Positions 11,341-24,562 of a stretch of DNA of 64,000 bases are shown here, one piece after another (the first letter of the stretch is position 1; every line of letters begins with the position of its first letter). Made by a program: the position numbers and the translations under genes. Origin of the DNA: Nyssa sinensis (Eukaryota > Streptophyta > Magnoliopsida > Cornales > Nyssaceae); NCBI GenBank assembly GCA_008638375.1, contig CM018041.1:8506627-8570626 (forward strand), given 5' to 3'. A model generated the notes under the pieces. The model saw only the letters and a list, made by a program, of their open reading frames with translations, did no database searches and had not been told where the DNA came from.

Positions 11341-11364
11341 GTCGTTCCCACAGACGGCGCCAAA
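11341..11364 (-). other. Primer binding site
   Basis: On the minus strand, two bases after the LTR end comes TTGGCGCCGTCTGTGGGAAC. The TGGCGCCG start matches the complement of the 3' end of a plant tRNA such as tRNA-Asp. The following bases do not match tRNA-Asp well, so the primer is uncertain. TGGCGCC after the LTR is common in plant Ty3/gypsy elements. Confidence 0.75.
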
Positions 11365-11365
11365 C

Positions 11366-11902
11366 TGATGCTGCACTTTTTGACTCACAATAAGTGTGAG
11401 CTCCGTGACCTGTAGAACACTCAGAAAGACGATCAGAGGTCCACTGGATTGGCTCCGGCGGTAGCCGCTCCGATGCTTAAGTAAGTAAAAGGAATTGAAA
11501 GACTGTATTGAAAGCCAAAGACTGAGCATGAAAATAAAGCGTACCTTTAGGGTTTAATTTATACACCGTGGCCTTCCTAAGTTGATTAGGATTCGGAGCC
11601 ATGATTGTAGGGATTTGATCATCGGAGATTACAGTTACCTTGTTGAGCATCGTATAGAGATAACTATAGATGGTAGTTTCCTTGTTGAAAACTGCTTCCT
11701 TATTCCCTGTGATCAGTTCTAAGACCCTTGTCCGGATATATGTGCTCTAAAGGCATATGTTCGGTTACTTCCGACCTTTTGTGATGATCTGAATGCTTGA
11801 GCTTTTAGTCATTGGCTGAGTGAGAACCGTGTTGGCCGAGCATGAGTTGGATTATGGTCATACGTGTCACGTGCTGATTGACCTGTTTTTTATGATATAT
11901 CA
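11366..11902 (-). repeat. 5' LTR of the Tat-like element
   Basis: 537 bp with the same TGATGCTGCAC start and TATATCA end as the copy at 405. It is shorter by one 52-bp deletion, where ccctg is followed directly by tgatcagttc. About 96% identical elsewhere by eye. The primer binding site lies immediately inside at 11341-11364. A (TA)n run begins just outside it. Confidence 0.92.
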
Positions 11903-13488
11903 CTGATATATATATATATATATATATACATATTATGCTAGGATTGATAAGTCCTTTTGTGGTATATCAAGTGCAATGTTTTGTTTGGCAAGATGTTTGA
12001 TTGCAATTTGGCCATCACAAGTGATGATGTGAAATGCAAGACCATCGTAGTCCCCACCATTCCCGATTTTTGTGCCACGGAATAACTATTACTGATCCCC
12101 TGTCCAATGTCCAGATTTTTCACTTTGACCAGACTTGAAAATACTACTAAATGGAGCACATTATGAGGATAAAAAGTAATTTGAAAATGATGATTTCTAA
12201 CCCCAAAAGTAAAGAAAAAGTAAAAATTAGGATAAAGGCCATCCCTAATTTTTTTTGGGATAATTATAAAGATATTTTTTTGATATTTTTAAAATTATAA
12301 TATTTTTTTATTGACAAATTACATGTACTTTTTTTTGTTTATTTTTTTTAAAATAACAAAAATACATTTTTCATGCTTTTTTTTCCTTTTTCTTTTTTTT
12401 TTTAATTTTAACTAAATATTTATAATTTTATTTTAAAGAATTTTTAAATTTTATATAAAAAATTTAAAGTAAAATAACTTATATTTTTATTTTTGATCAA
12501 AAATTTTTTAATAAATATTTATTTAGAAATAAAAAATTGGTTAAATTTAAAAATTATAAAATAAAAGAGACACTTTTATTATTTTAAAGAAAAAAAACCG
12601 AAGGAAGCACGTGTAGTTTGTTAATATAAAAAAATATAATTTTAAAAATTTCATAAATTTTTTTTATTATAAAAAATTTCAAAAGATAATTTAGGAGAAA
12701 AAAATTATATACTTAAGAAATCAATAAATGTAACAATTATATTCTATATTAGTAATAATTTTTTAGAAAAAATTATATTAATATTTTTTAAAATTTTAAA
12801 TAGTTATAAAAAAAAATTTAAAATTTTTAAAATGACACCGTTATCCCATGTTCTTACCGACACATACTTTTCATCTAAATATATTAGTAATTTTAAGGGA
12901 CTTGAGGGAGTGTTAGATGACCTTTGTCTTTAAACTAGTTGTTAAGTCAGTGACGTAACTGAAACAGTACATTACTAACAATTCTGAAATTCTAAAATGA
13001 CAAAGAAAAAGCAAACTTTGCTTACAACACATCATCTTTGCATTGTTTGCTGAACAGAGAACAGTATTTACTTGTCATTTCAATCAAATCCTTTCTATAA
13101 TCCCTCGTCTTTTCATTTCTTTAGCGTGTGCCAGCCAATTTCTTCACGTATATATGTATATATATTTGACATTATACGCATCGAAAGCTGGTTTAAGCAA
13201 CCTTACAAAAAATTTCTCTGCAACAAAGGGGTATGTGGTTTTCCTCCTACCCTGTATACATGTAAGTGTATTTTCTCTCAGATTTTTGTTTGGATCCTTC
13301 TCTCTCTTCCCAGTACTGTCCATGAACTGACAGACGAGAGAAAAAGCACAACACATAGTACCCATTTCACAGAGAGAGAGGATTATCATAAAGCTTAGGA
13401 TCCCTCAGAGAGCATCAACCCTGGTGGGCATGCATAATCTCTGTGGCACACTGCCCTTACATGTGGATTTTCTATCTGGGTCTCGAAA
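11903..13488. other. AT-rich intergenic DNA and putative RINGv promoter
   Basis: Opens with a (TA)n run at about 11906-11928, then very AT-rich sequence (12240-12850) with many homopolymer runs and no coding signal. The last 400 bp before 13489 are richer in CT/GA motifs and include a TATA-like run (atatatgtatatatattt, about 13149-13167). This is the likely promoter and 5' UTR of the RINGv gene. Small open frames here are chance. Confidence 0.5.
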
Positions 13489-16400
13489 ATGGCAACTGTA
13501 GTAGACAAGTCTCATGTTGATTTAGAAAATGGTGGTGGTCACCATGATTCCGCCGCCCTGAGCGGCGTACGACGAAGTAACCGCAGTTCCACCACCTCCG
13601 ACGCCTATAATCATTCGTGGCATTCGCCTGAGGATTCCACCCCCTGCGGTTCGTCACATGACGAACGCAAGTCCTCAAACGTCTCTGGCACAGAGATTGT
13701 GGGGGTCTCTGAAAAGGGGAGAGACTCGTCTTTATCGGAGTGTTCGGCTGAGGTCGATCTAGAAGGTGGGGTCTCGGAGATTAAGGTACATTTGGCGAAA
13801 TCTGAGAGAGATTGTAGGATTTGTCATCTGAGCTTGGATGCATCGAATCAAGAATCTGGGATTCCTATTGAATTGGGTTGTTCATGCAAGGCTGATTTGG
13901 CTGCTGCCCATAAACAGTGTGCAGAGGCCTGGTTCAAGATTAAGGGCAACAAGTAAGTAACCCTAATTGCCCATCTTTTGGTTCTTAAACATTTTATAGA
14001 TTATAATGTTCTTAGGACATGATTAGTGTGAAATCTTTATATTTGTCTTTATATGTTTCTTCTGGGTATCGTTAATATGTAAAATTAATTTTGATTTTGG
14101 CGTTTTATGCTCTCTAGTTTGAGGCGTTGATCATATATCTAGTAGCTCTGAAACTGTTCTGATTTGGAAATGTCTGTTTGCTATCTGAGGCCAAAGGCTG
14201 ATTAATTATTGGGGGAATGCAGCCAAAAGGGCTGTCAGCTGTGTGCAATGCAAGAAACGTAAACGTGCAAAGTTTAAATAAGAATAAAACACAACTTTAT
14301 CAGAGAAAACAATACAAATAGAGTAAAAGCAGATTATATTAAATAAAGAGTACCAAGTAAATAAAGCAAAAGATGGAGACACAAAGCAATCCTGCTTCTA
14401 TAGCCAACTATGCAGATGATTCTTCTCCATTCCTTCTTTTATTGGAATTTGATTATTTCTGTCTTTCGTATTTGCAAGTTGGGTTTTGAGTCTGCTTGAT
14501 GTATTACATTTTTTAGGTTAAAGTATATGTCACTTGCTGGTTTTCGGCACACGAATATTGAATTAGTCATTACCAATGCGTGGTTTCCGTTTTGTCAAGC
14601 TTGGATCTGTGAATACATTATTGCCTAATGTCAGCATTTGTGGGAGTCAAAAACTGTGTCACCATCTTTTCTTCCTTCCTTATCTAGACAGGTCCTATTG
14701 ATTGGTTGACATTTATATTGATATAATGCTTCAAAATATGGTTCCATTAATGGAATCAATGAGGTGAATAGGATCATTGGTTAAGTGCGGTTGAGTGGTG
14801 TATCAAATGACGATTTCATTTGGCTTGCCTGATTCTAATATTCTATTGTTAGGCATGCCATATTAAGAATGTTTAGTATCTTGCTAGTATAACACGAGGA
14901 CATTAAATATTGCATTTTCAACCTTCAGATGTTCTTATAATCTTTGGGAATTTGGATGATTCAGTTAATGCCTTCTTGCGGAGTGCAAGTAACCATCATG
15001 CTTGTAGAGTTCCTATCCTTTAAATCTTTTTGTTGTTTACTTTGGAAATAATCTGTTGTTTTGCACTTTTTCTAGAAATAAATTCTATGATTTTACACAC
15101 ACCAAGAGGCCCCAAATTCTACGTTGGTATTTTTTTAATGTTTCTGAAAATTTAATCGGCAATTACCTAGATATTCTTGTTATTTGGGTCAACAATATAA
15201 TTCCTGCTCTGATCCCTAGCTCCTAAAAAAAAAAATATAGTTAGAATAAGAACCCCCAATTTTATTTTATTTTATTTTTTGTTTAGTTTGGAAATAATCT
15301 TTGAATTTTCTACTAGGCTTTCTTGGCCTGCATGTTTCTATTTGAAGGTATCTATTGACTGCTTGTGTGTGGATGTTTCTACTGTTGAGTTTTTAACTTG
15401 AACTCAAGTCAACTGCTTCTTGTTAGAGGATTAAATAGTCAAATTGCACCCTCTCTAATAACTTAAGTTTTTAGATGAATTGCTGGTTTAATTTGGAATG
15501 AAAGCAGGCAAATGTCTTGTGTTTGAACCTTACCTGCCACCTTAATAATTGTAATTAATACATGTGTTGGCCCAATGGAGAGTTTGGCCACATGAGGGAG
15601 CGTGTTAGAGGATTAAATGCTAAATTACACATCATCTAGCTAGCTTTTAGAAGAATCGGTGGTTTAATACGTTCTAGGAAAATGGGTATCATACACTATC
15701 AATGGTTATTTTGGATACTTTTAACTTATGTTTATAGTACAAAGAAAACCAGCATGCAATCTGTTGTGATATTAATTGGAATTTTAAATCCGTAGTCATT
15801 TTTGCTATTCTTTCAATATCATTGAATAATTCCAGCATTGGAATTCATATTAACAGGCAGTTTCTGTGCCTTTCAACCATTCAGAAAATTAAGTTCATTG
15901 TTCATGTTGCATTATAAAGTCCTTGCACAGCCCCATGGTTCAAAGTCACAGCTTTGGTTACTGACTCAGGGGCCTCAAGACGACTCAATTGTGGCATTGT
16001 GGGTTGATATTTGGTGATACTAAGCTGCGGTATTGTTCATGGACTCAGGGGGCCTCCAGACAACTTGGTTGTGGATCGATATTAGGCAATACGCAAGTAA
16101 GCAACTGATGTGGTGTTCCCTAAACTGACTAACTAGTCAATGTCATCTCAGGCGATGTCGTGACGTATTGCGAGATGACTCATGTGACATTTAGTGAGAT
16201 GGAAACTTCTTGGGCGAGGTGTCTCGCGATACATGTCCAGGGCGACATTGTATTAGTAAATTTTTATACTGTCTCAATGTGTCTCTGAAGACATTGAGAT
16301 GTTTTGGGTGATACATATCCTCATCAAACCCTTTACTAGTTCTTGAGATTCCTGCATTCTTGTGATTTACAATCTCTCCACTGTTTATAAGTCAAAGCTC

Positions 16401-18004
16401 AAATCAAAGTTACCAAAAAAAGGTTAATAACCTAATGATTTGTATTTTGAAATGCACTTTCTAAGACATGGTGAACTACTAGAACACATGATTTAGCTGT
16501 CCAAAAGTTTCATCTTTTTTTTAATAACTTAAATGCCTTTATGAATTCAGAAGATGAAACAAGATAAAAGGAATACAAATTTAGTAGAATGTAAGAGCTT
16601 TGTGGATAAATAAATGGTGAGGATCATAGTGAAACTTGAAAAGAAAATCACTATCACATTACAACAATCCTATCACATTCTTACTGGGTGATCTATATCA
16701 GTCACCACTCCTCATACCACATTTTATAGTGTGGTGTACCATGTTCCTGTTCCTATTTTGCATACCAAAATGATTTAATTTGTTGGTAACATTGCCCTAA
16801 TCTTATTTCGGAATTCAAGAGCAGGACAGGCGCTCAAATTTGCTATTGCAATCATAAGTTTGATTATATAATTAGAAGAGAAAGAAAAGGAGAGAATGTC
16901 TTATTCAGAGATTTATCAAGTCTGTAATCTTGCATTACACTGAAAAAGAAGCCCTTTTATAGTAGGGCTAAATAAACAGATAAAGAAAAGACTATTCTAC
17001 CTTTAATGATATGCTAACATACAGAGCACTAATATGATAATAGATCCTAACTATTCTAACAAAGTTATTAACCTCTTTCTTAGTCAAGGAGACATCAACA
17101 TCGTCCCAAATCTCATTTTGGAATTCAAGAGCAGGATATGAACTCAAAGTTGCTACTGCAATGTTAAGTTTTCAACCTCTTTGGTAGTTTTTTTTTTCTT
17201 TCCCTTTTATCATAAAAATTAATTTTTTATGTTTTATTCATGTGGAAAACATGTATAGAACATAGTTGACCTTGAGTAGATAAGATTATGGCTTTGTTGA
17301 GTAAAGTTGAGTTTGGCATATATGCATGGAAAATTTATGTAATTGTTACCTAGATCATGAATTCTAGTTTGTGAACTCTTGGTGAACTTACGAATTTTGT
17401 CATGTCCCACTCCCCATGGGAGGTTTTTTGACAACATCAGAGCTTATTTCTTTAAGTCATGTTCTGACTTGATAGAGATGATAGTAGCAATAAGAATCAT
17501 AAGCAGAAATCTTGGTTTTTGAATACTAGAAATTGATGGAGAATTTTAAATTTTTTTGCTAATCTCTGCTTTTGCAAGCCCCCTCCCCCCAAAAAAGATA
17601 CAATAAAATTGTCTTTTACTTTTTAAATGTTTATCAAAAGTTGCAAATGGTCAATGTCAGATATTACCTGCTAAAATTTTTAGAATTGTACTTCACATTC
17701 TTTTTTGGAAATGACACCATCGTGTTCTGTATCTATGCTAAACTTCCCTGAAATTTTTTGAACTGCAGAACCTGTGAGATCTGTGGATCAATTGCACGCA
17801 ATGTTGCCTGGTGCAAATGAGGCTGAGTTGATCGAGCAGTGGAATGAGGCAAATGATGCTGCAGTTGCAGCAGCTGTTGCACCAGTGCCCCTAGCGGAGA
17901 CCCGAAACTTCTGGCAGGGCCATCGCTTCCTTAACTTCCTGCTAGCTTGTATGGTCTTTGCCTTTGTCATCTCCTGGCTCTTTCACTTCAATGTACCCTC
18001 GTGA
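13489..18004 (+). CDS. RINGv (RING-CH) zinc-finger protein, membrane-anchored; apparent frameshift in exon 2
   Basis: Two exons: 13489-13952 and 17769-18004, with a 3.8-kb intron (donor AA|GTAAGT, acceptor CTGCAG|A). Residues 1-105 are Ser/Gly/acidic and probably disordered. A complete C4HC3 RINGv finger follows: CRIC, then GCSC, HKQC, and TCEIC just after the splice. The finger is typical of MARCH-like E3 ubiquitin ligases, which recruit an E2 enzyme. The tail holds one hydrophobic segment (FLNFLLACMVFAFVISWLF) suited to a membrane anchor near the C-terminus. Splicing is in phase (exon 1 leaves two bases) and gives the finger, but that frame meets TGA at 17818-17820. The conserved tail continues one base out of frame, from about 17806, to its stop at 18004. 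Either one extra base lies near 17800-17806 or the sequence has an error. As read, the protein is 171 residues and lacks the anchor. Upstream ATG choice is supported by the absence of other in-frame starts nearby. Confidence 0.8.
15424..15670. repeat. SINE-like or short duplicated fragment in intron
   Basis: The word gttagaggattaaat recurs at about 15424 and 15604, each time followed by gctggttta or gtggttta about 60-70 bp later. Between them lies gtgtttgaacc, which resembles a pol III B box. The combination suggests remnants of a tRNA-derived retroposon, but no poly-A tail or target duplication is clear. Confidence 0.3.
16811..17172. repeat. Direct repeat pair in the RINGv intron
   Basis: ggaattcaagagcagga, then a similar stretch through ttgct.ctgcaat..taagttt, occurs at about 16811-16862 and again at 17120-17172. 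About 260 bp lie between them. This could be an LTR-flanked remnant or a local duplication; I cannot identify the family. Confidence 0.4.
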
Positions 18005-21000
18005 AATCCAGTGACACAGGCCATTGAGAAGCAGACAGGCACCAAAAGCTCAAAGCATTTATTCAGGTATTCTTGGCGCCGTTGCTTCCCACTATTGGTT
18101 GGAGGAAATCAGTTCTGAGCTTGAATGTTGTTTATAGTAGTATTAAGCATCAACAGACTTGTGTCAATGTTGTATTATGGTTGTATTTCTTTTGCGTGAT
18201 TTAAAGTGTTATTATGTACTTTTGTAACCGTGTATCCATTCTGTCAGTTGTTTCAAATGTTTCTTATTTGTGTCTTCCCTCTTTCTTGTGGTTTAAGTTG
18301 CGTCAGATAGACAATCTGCCAAGTTGCATAAGCGCACATGGAAGTAACCTACTAAGATTTTGTAATTTTATTAGTTATAAAAGAAAAGAGAAGTTTTTCT
18401 TTCGTCGTTTTATGATGTGTATTTTGCTTATTGTTTGTTTTTGGATGGATTGGAGATTTCTAGTGCATTCACTGTTTTTAAATGTGGTAGTATTTTTAAC
18501 CTCCGAAAAGCTGTCTTACTTTGGTGCATTAGCCGCGTCCTATTAAGGCTGCTATTGGCTGGTGTTTATATGGACTAGCTATGAGACATTTATTAAAATT
18601 AGGACTTCTTTTGTCGCTGTGAAGGAATCCTTGCAGGGTTGGCCTGGATGGTCAGGGTGTAATCTAGCATTTGCATTACTGGCTAGTACAGACCAAAACG
18701 TGCTGTTTTGGACAGAAAGGACAAAATATCCTCATGTTCTGGTTGAAATTTCAGGGGGTTCTAGGTTGTTCCAACAATTACATATTCTTTCCAGCATTTC
18801 AAGCAAAAATAGTCTATTCTACCAGTACAGTTACTGTCCCCTGAATTTAAGTTTTTGTGTAATTACATTTGTTACAAGGATATTTTGGGTTGCTCCCCTG
18901 CTTATGTTCTTCTCTTTCCACTTTTTCAGTCTCTTTTCCATAACCCCAGATATCAAGCAATGCGATTCATTATGGAAGTTTAAGCAACTGAAGTTCGTTT
19001 TATTCATTTGACTATTTGCTTCAAAATTCTGTTAACTCCATCACTTAGGCAAAATGTTCCTAAAAGAGCTGCTGTCATCTCTGCTTCAAATTCTTTTCAA
19101 ATTTTTTTGGGTCAAATCTTCTTAATATTCATCCAAATTATATATAAATCATTTTGGGAGTTTTGAATTTGACTTTTGTTAAATCTTAGTAGAGCTTTTC
19201 CACCATGCAATGTATTCTCATTCAGAGCTTTGTGTACCTTACACTCTTCTTGATTTTTTTTCTTTTTTCTTTTTGAAAACTCGTTTTTCCTGTCTCTGTA
19301 TGACTATTCTTTGGGCTTTAAAGTTTATTTTGATATATGATGTTAACTAAGAATATTTTTATTGATTTATTACATTGCATAACTTAGTATGTTGCTTTGT
19401 AAGTATGCATGTGTATATTTGATGGATGGATAATATTCAAAGCAGAAAAGACGTGTGTGTGTGTATGTGTGTATTTATAGTGGCAATCCAAAACGGTACA
19501 CCAAAATGCTTCAGCACCTTTAGGTTCCTTTCTTCTAGGAAGAAAAAAACACAAACAAAAATGAAATCCATACTATTTTACGGTTCATGTTATCAATTTT
19601 ATCCTATAAGGCCAACAAAGGGCTTTTGTCTCGCTAACAATTTTGGTTAGTACAGGTGAGATACTACTACCTCTTGGCAATTTGAAAACTAAAGAACAGA
19701 GAGGAGATAGTGCGATTGTGGAAAATATAGAAACTGAATATAGAAAAAGAAGGAATAGCTCAGGCACATCAATTGCCATTCATTTCCTCCCCTTCCTCTG
19801 TCACCGAGGGAGATCCCGTTAACTTTTAATTATCCGAAAGTGATTGGGATGTGGTGATAAGGCATTGTTAACTCATGTACTAGTATAATGTGTGAAATCA
19901 GTGATGCATCATGAAGTAACAATCTCTATTAGTATACCAAAATGATGTGTGAAATATATTGACCAAAACGTCACAAAGATACAATGTCTATTAGTAACAT
20001 TATATCTATTGCCGAGGTGTTACCAGTTTCCACTGAAAGTTTGCAGAAACTGAGCTGCAAGTCCCCTTTCCATGGGAGGGCTTTCACCACTCTAAAGATC
20101 CTAGGATACTTTTCTTAACCTCGCTCGGGGATGGTTCTTCTTGATCTCTCTCCTGTTTATACCTTTCTTTGCCTCTTGATGAACATCCAAATCAAGCCCA
20201 GTTGTAGGACTGGAAAATTGATTACTACTTTAGATTTGTATTTCCTTACCCTTTGACATCATCCCCAATTGAAAACGCAAAGTAAAATGTGTGTTTCCTT
20301 TTGGTTTGTGATTTTTGGGTGTTGGTAGGTGAAGACTGTTCAAGCTCTTAGGCTATGCTTTCTTGTTCTCCATTTTCATATTCAATGTTGGAACATTAGG
20401 GGCCATAAAATTCAGCACTCAAAACAGATGGAGTAGGGCCAGTATGATGAGAAGCTGTATAGATTGTCATTATCTAGATCTGAAATTTTCCTGCCCTAAA
20501 TTCAATTAGCGATTGGCCTTTTGTGATGTTTTTTCTTACAAAATGTGCTTGACTTTCTCGTTTAGCTAATTTTCAAATCTCATTGCACTCGTACAGCAAA
20601 AACATAGTGGACATTTGCCCATTTCTTTTCTGCAATTTTGTTTTTCAGCCTTTTCTTTTCTTCTTTTCCTTCTTTATAGAACCAAAATGCGGCCCCTTGT
20701 AATTCAAACAGTGAGTTCAGCAATGATCAATCCAACATTTTCAGACTCATGCTTGGAGAAATTGCAAACTTTTGGGTCTGACCATTCACCCTTCCCTACT
20801 ATACCCTAGTCAATCCATAAGCTAAAAAACAAACTAAGTTATTAGAGTTCGGTTCGTAACTGGCTTGGTAAGAGATTCATTTGAGATCGACTCAGGAACT
20901 AGTCAATTCACGCTTAATGAAACTAAATTTAATTTATTTAGTTTGGGTCGATAAGATAATAAACACTTAACAAGCCTCATCACAACTCAAAGCTAGTCAA

Positions 21001-22125
21001 TTTTTTCAAAGAAAATTTAAAACAACATACTCTTCGGTTCAACTCATTTAAAGTCCTATACAATAAGCCAACATATTTTCACCAAAAGCATGTTTTCACC
21101 AAAAGCATATCTAAAGATCTATATAATATAATTTGTGTTAAGTGTACAGGTTATATAGGCTAAGCAGAAAAGGCAGTGTCTTATATCTATATATATATAA
21201 TATATATATATATATATAGATGAGTAATTAGATGTTTCTATCTGCATCAAATCTGTGTGGAGGAATCAGCCACAAAAAGGAGATGGATTTCATAGAGCAT
21301 GTCAGGAACAAAAACTATGGGCTATAAGAGAATCAGATTCACAGAAATTATATGCAATACTAGGCAACCTTAAACTCCAAAGAAAAATAAAACATAGGGA
21401 ATTTCACTTTGTCTCTACACTGAATAACAAATTCAATAAAATATAAGTAATCTGCCAAATTACGAAGACTTGATAATAGTGTTTGTTCATTGTTGGGATA
21501 TGATGTTTTAGTGTTTGGTCTACGCGGGAGCGGGAGTTGATGCTATGAACGTGCCGTGACTAGCGGGTTTAGTCTTAGCCTGCCATTTTAGACAGAAGCC
21601 CTATGAACCTACTCAAAATTTATGGGGTATACAAGTCCAGTGATAAGGAAGACTATGGAATCAGCCCTAAATTTCAACATTCTAGATTAATTATAATGTC
21701 ATTTCTATCAAAGTAGGTTCTGTTAGTTGCCTGACTTTTTTGGCCAAACTTGGTTGCAGTATAAAATATGTCAAGATGGATGTTGATATATTGATGACTT
21801 CAAACAACCAAAAAAAAAAGTTTGTATATGTAATTGATACAACATATATTGGTGCGTGTCATGCACTATTTTTGTATTTTTGTAAAATAAATAAATGAGA
21901 GATTGAATATGTTTGATGCCTTCCATTTCTCAAAAACACCAAAATATTTTGTTAAACAAATGAACTATCCAAGTACTCGACTAATATCTCTTTTTTTAAG
22001 GTAAAGTCATCGTCTTGCAGAATTGTATAATGTTCGAAATATTAGCTTGTACCTGTAACTGGTCTCAAAAATACAAATGGTGAAAATCGAATCTCTAATT
22101 CTGTAAACTTGAAAAATAAGATTGC
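18005..22125. other. RINGv 3' flank and intergenic DNA
   Basis: The first 200-400 bp are probably the RINGv 3' UTR. The rest is AT-rich with short chance frames (for example 18562-19011) showing no domain. A (TA)n run lies at about 21185-21218. No gene is supported. Confidence 0.5.
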
Positions 22126-22366
22126 GTTTGGATAGTGATTCAAATATAATTTTTAAAAAAATATTTTTGAAATATATTTCAAAATTTTGTAAATAATTTT
22201 TTAAAAATTATGAAAATGTATTTGGATATGATAATCTAAATTTTAAAAAATTAAAAAAATATGAAAAAATGTTTAATAACACTTTTTGAATTTAGTTTGT
22301 TACATGCGTATTCCATGTTTTAAAATTAAAATCTGTTTTTAAAAACATAACTAAACGGAACCTAAG
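22126..22366. mobile_element. MITE with 'gtttggatagtg' terminal repeats
   Basis: Starts GCGTTTGGATAGTGATTC and ends ACATAACTAAACGGAACC, which is roughly the inverted complement. The interior is AT-rich and non-coding. A second copy of the terminal repeat in the opposite direction (gaatcactatccaaac) lies at about 23050-23065, so one end may be shared with a partial relative. Confidence 0.5.
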
Positions 22367-24294
22367 TTTCTTACAAGCGACTCTTATTTTATTCGGGAAA
22401 CCTTTGGATTCTTCTCTTAATAATTTAAATTACTTTTTATTTGACATTATAGAATTAATATTGAAATTAATGAAAATTAGAAGCAAGATAATATAAATTT
22501 AAACTAAACTGCCTCTAATTTTAATTTTAAAATTTTTATTTTATGATGTCACACTGATGAAAAGCTGAACCAAAAATAGTTTAGGATTAATATGAACGTG
22601 CTGGCACGATTGAAGACATTTGTAAGCACTTTTCCATACTTACCGCCTCCTCTGTCGGATTATACACGTGTCACGGCCACAAACTTGCAGCCCAGATTAA
22701 TTAGCGAATCATCATGAGACAATCAAAAGACATTGGAAACATCCAAACGCCGCACCGAAATCGTGTTCCTGACTGAATGTTCATTCGTTATGCACACAAG
22801 TAACAAATTTCAAATAAAAGTCGGCCGCATACTATCTCAGGGATATTCTTGTTACATTTTCTCACCCTTGTCGACACGAAGAGTAAGTGTATATTTGTTT
22901 TCCTTTTTTATTTTTAATTTCAAAATATGAAGTACGTAGTCATTAATTTTAATTTTTTATAATTTAAATTATTATATTCAAATATATTTTTATAATTTTT
23001 AAAAAATTAATTACAAAATTTTTAAAAATATTTTTCAAAAAATTATAATGAATCACTATCCAAACAGAGCTAATTGTTCGTCACGTTACTTCATTTTCTG
23101 ACAATTTTTTTATGAGTATTATTTTTTTTAAAATAAAAAAATTTATTTCTTTAAAATATAAAAAAATTAATATTTTGCAAAAAATCGATATATAATAACG
23201 TGATATGATAAGCATATCAGATAATTTCTCTCACAAAATATAATAAAATTTAAATTTATTTATTATAATGAATTCTATTTTTTGTATTTATAAGTAAAAA
23301 ATAATTTTGTTATGTTTAGTTTTTTTTATATATAAATATTTTAAACATGTACAATGACAAACTTAGATCTTGGACATTAGAGCAAGAATGCAAATAATAA
23401 ATTTAAACAAATATTTTGTGAAAAATGAAAATGAAAGAGAACTCCTAATTATTTTAATAATTCATGAAAGAGAGAGATAAAAAATCAAAATATAAAAAAT
23501 TTAGCTGCATTGGCTCAGTCCCCTTAAGACCGCCATTGGCTATAGTGTGACACAATAGTGCAATTTTGATCATTGATATATTTCTTGCTGTATTTTAGAT
23601 GTCTTGTTTATATTATATCACATAAAATATATTTATTATGACAATTTAAAATTAAGTGGGGGGTCCTTTTATTTAATTTGAAATAAAATAATTAACTTTT
23701 TTTTATATAAAAATATGGAGAGTGAGAATCAAATTAAAGTCTTTTGCATAGAAAGTGAGAATTATATACCACTAATATACGACCTTGTTCTAGTTTGAAG
23801 ATAAGTATTATCCTATTTATTATATGTATAATAGGTATTATATACATATAGTCTTATGAATTAATTGAGTTGATTGTAATACATAAATTATAATATAACA
23901 TGACTTCTAACATAAAAAAAAAAAAAAAATACTTGTAAAGTTTCTTCGGATGTAGTGTTGGTACATTTGCAAAATAACTTAAAATTTATTTTTCTATAAC
24001 ATTTTAAAAATAAAATCCCTCACCACTCAAATGTATGATCGATTTGTAAAGATATTAATGATAAAATTAAAATGTGAATTTAACTTTTACTTGAAGGAGG
24101 GCTCAGCTACTCATACACTCATCTATATATATATGTATATATATTATGTGATTATTTAATTTTAATAAAAATAAAAATTAAATAAATCCAAAAAATACAT
24201 GTGTAGTGTATATGTAACAAAGTATAATTAAAACTCCTGCAGCTCAATTAGAATAAAGTTTCTTCTACTGACTTTGAAACGAAACAGAATATCC

Positions 24295-24300
<6 letters not shown>
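22367..24300. other. AT-rich intergenic DNA upstream of the DUF620 gene
   Basis: No coding signal. It includes a MITE end (about 22925-23070, with the inverted gtttggatagtgattca repeat), several poly-A/T runs and short TA repeats. Confidence 0.5.

Positions 24301-24329
<29 letters not shown>
24301..24329. repeat. (GT)n microsatellite in the DUF620 promoter
   Basis: An uninterrupted run of about 14 GT units, 230 bp before the ATG at 24563, followed by GA-rich sequence. Confidence 0.9.
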
Positions 24330-24562
24330 AAGTAGACGAGAGAGGGAGAGACAGAGAGAGCGTGCTGTCACGACCGAGACGAGGAGTTGCACGTTAGAAT
24401 GGCCCACGGTCGGTTGGTTGATTTTCACCAGCTTCCACCCTCCCTTTGAATCTAAGGCTTGTCTCTTTACTACTTTCCCTCGTCCCAAATTGAAAAGCAA
24501 AACCCAATATCGCTCCAAGCTTTCTGTGCCAAACTTTTTCTCCCTACACTCTCTCGTATCAT

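Larger units (their letters stand above)
405..11902 (-). mobile_element. Ty3/gypsy LTR retrotransposon, Tat-like, decayed
   Basis: An 11.5-kb element with TG...CA LTRs at 405-993 and 11366-11902. In the minus direction it reads 5' LTR, primer site, gag, aspartic protease, reverse transcriptase, RNase H, a second RNase H-like domain, integrase, 61-bp tandem repeats, an extra ORF on the opposite strand, polypurine tract, 3' LTR. The protease-RT-RNase H-integrase order is that of Ty3/gypsy. An additional RNase H and an extra ORF downstream of pol are known traits of the Tat lineage. Aligned by eye, the LTRs differ at about 21 of 537 shared positions, nearly all transitions, so insertion is fairly recent. 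gag-pol carries many stops and several frameshifts, so the copy cannot be autonomous. No matching 5-bp target duplication is visible: the left flank is gtaat and the right flank is ctgat. Confidence 0.93.
13953..17768 (+). other. Long intron of the RINGv gene
   Basis: No coding exon was recognised inside. It contains repeat fragments: a SINE-like pair at 15424-15670, a local imperfect duplication of about 80 bp at 15955-16100 (gactcagg...ggcctc...), and two copies of a 50-bp word at 16811 and 17120. Confidence 0.7.

Noticed and set aside
18562..19011. 149-codon frame downstream of RINGv
   Set aside because: Hydrophobic random-looking sequence in AT-rich DNA, with no support.
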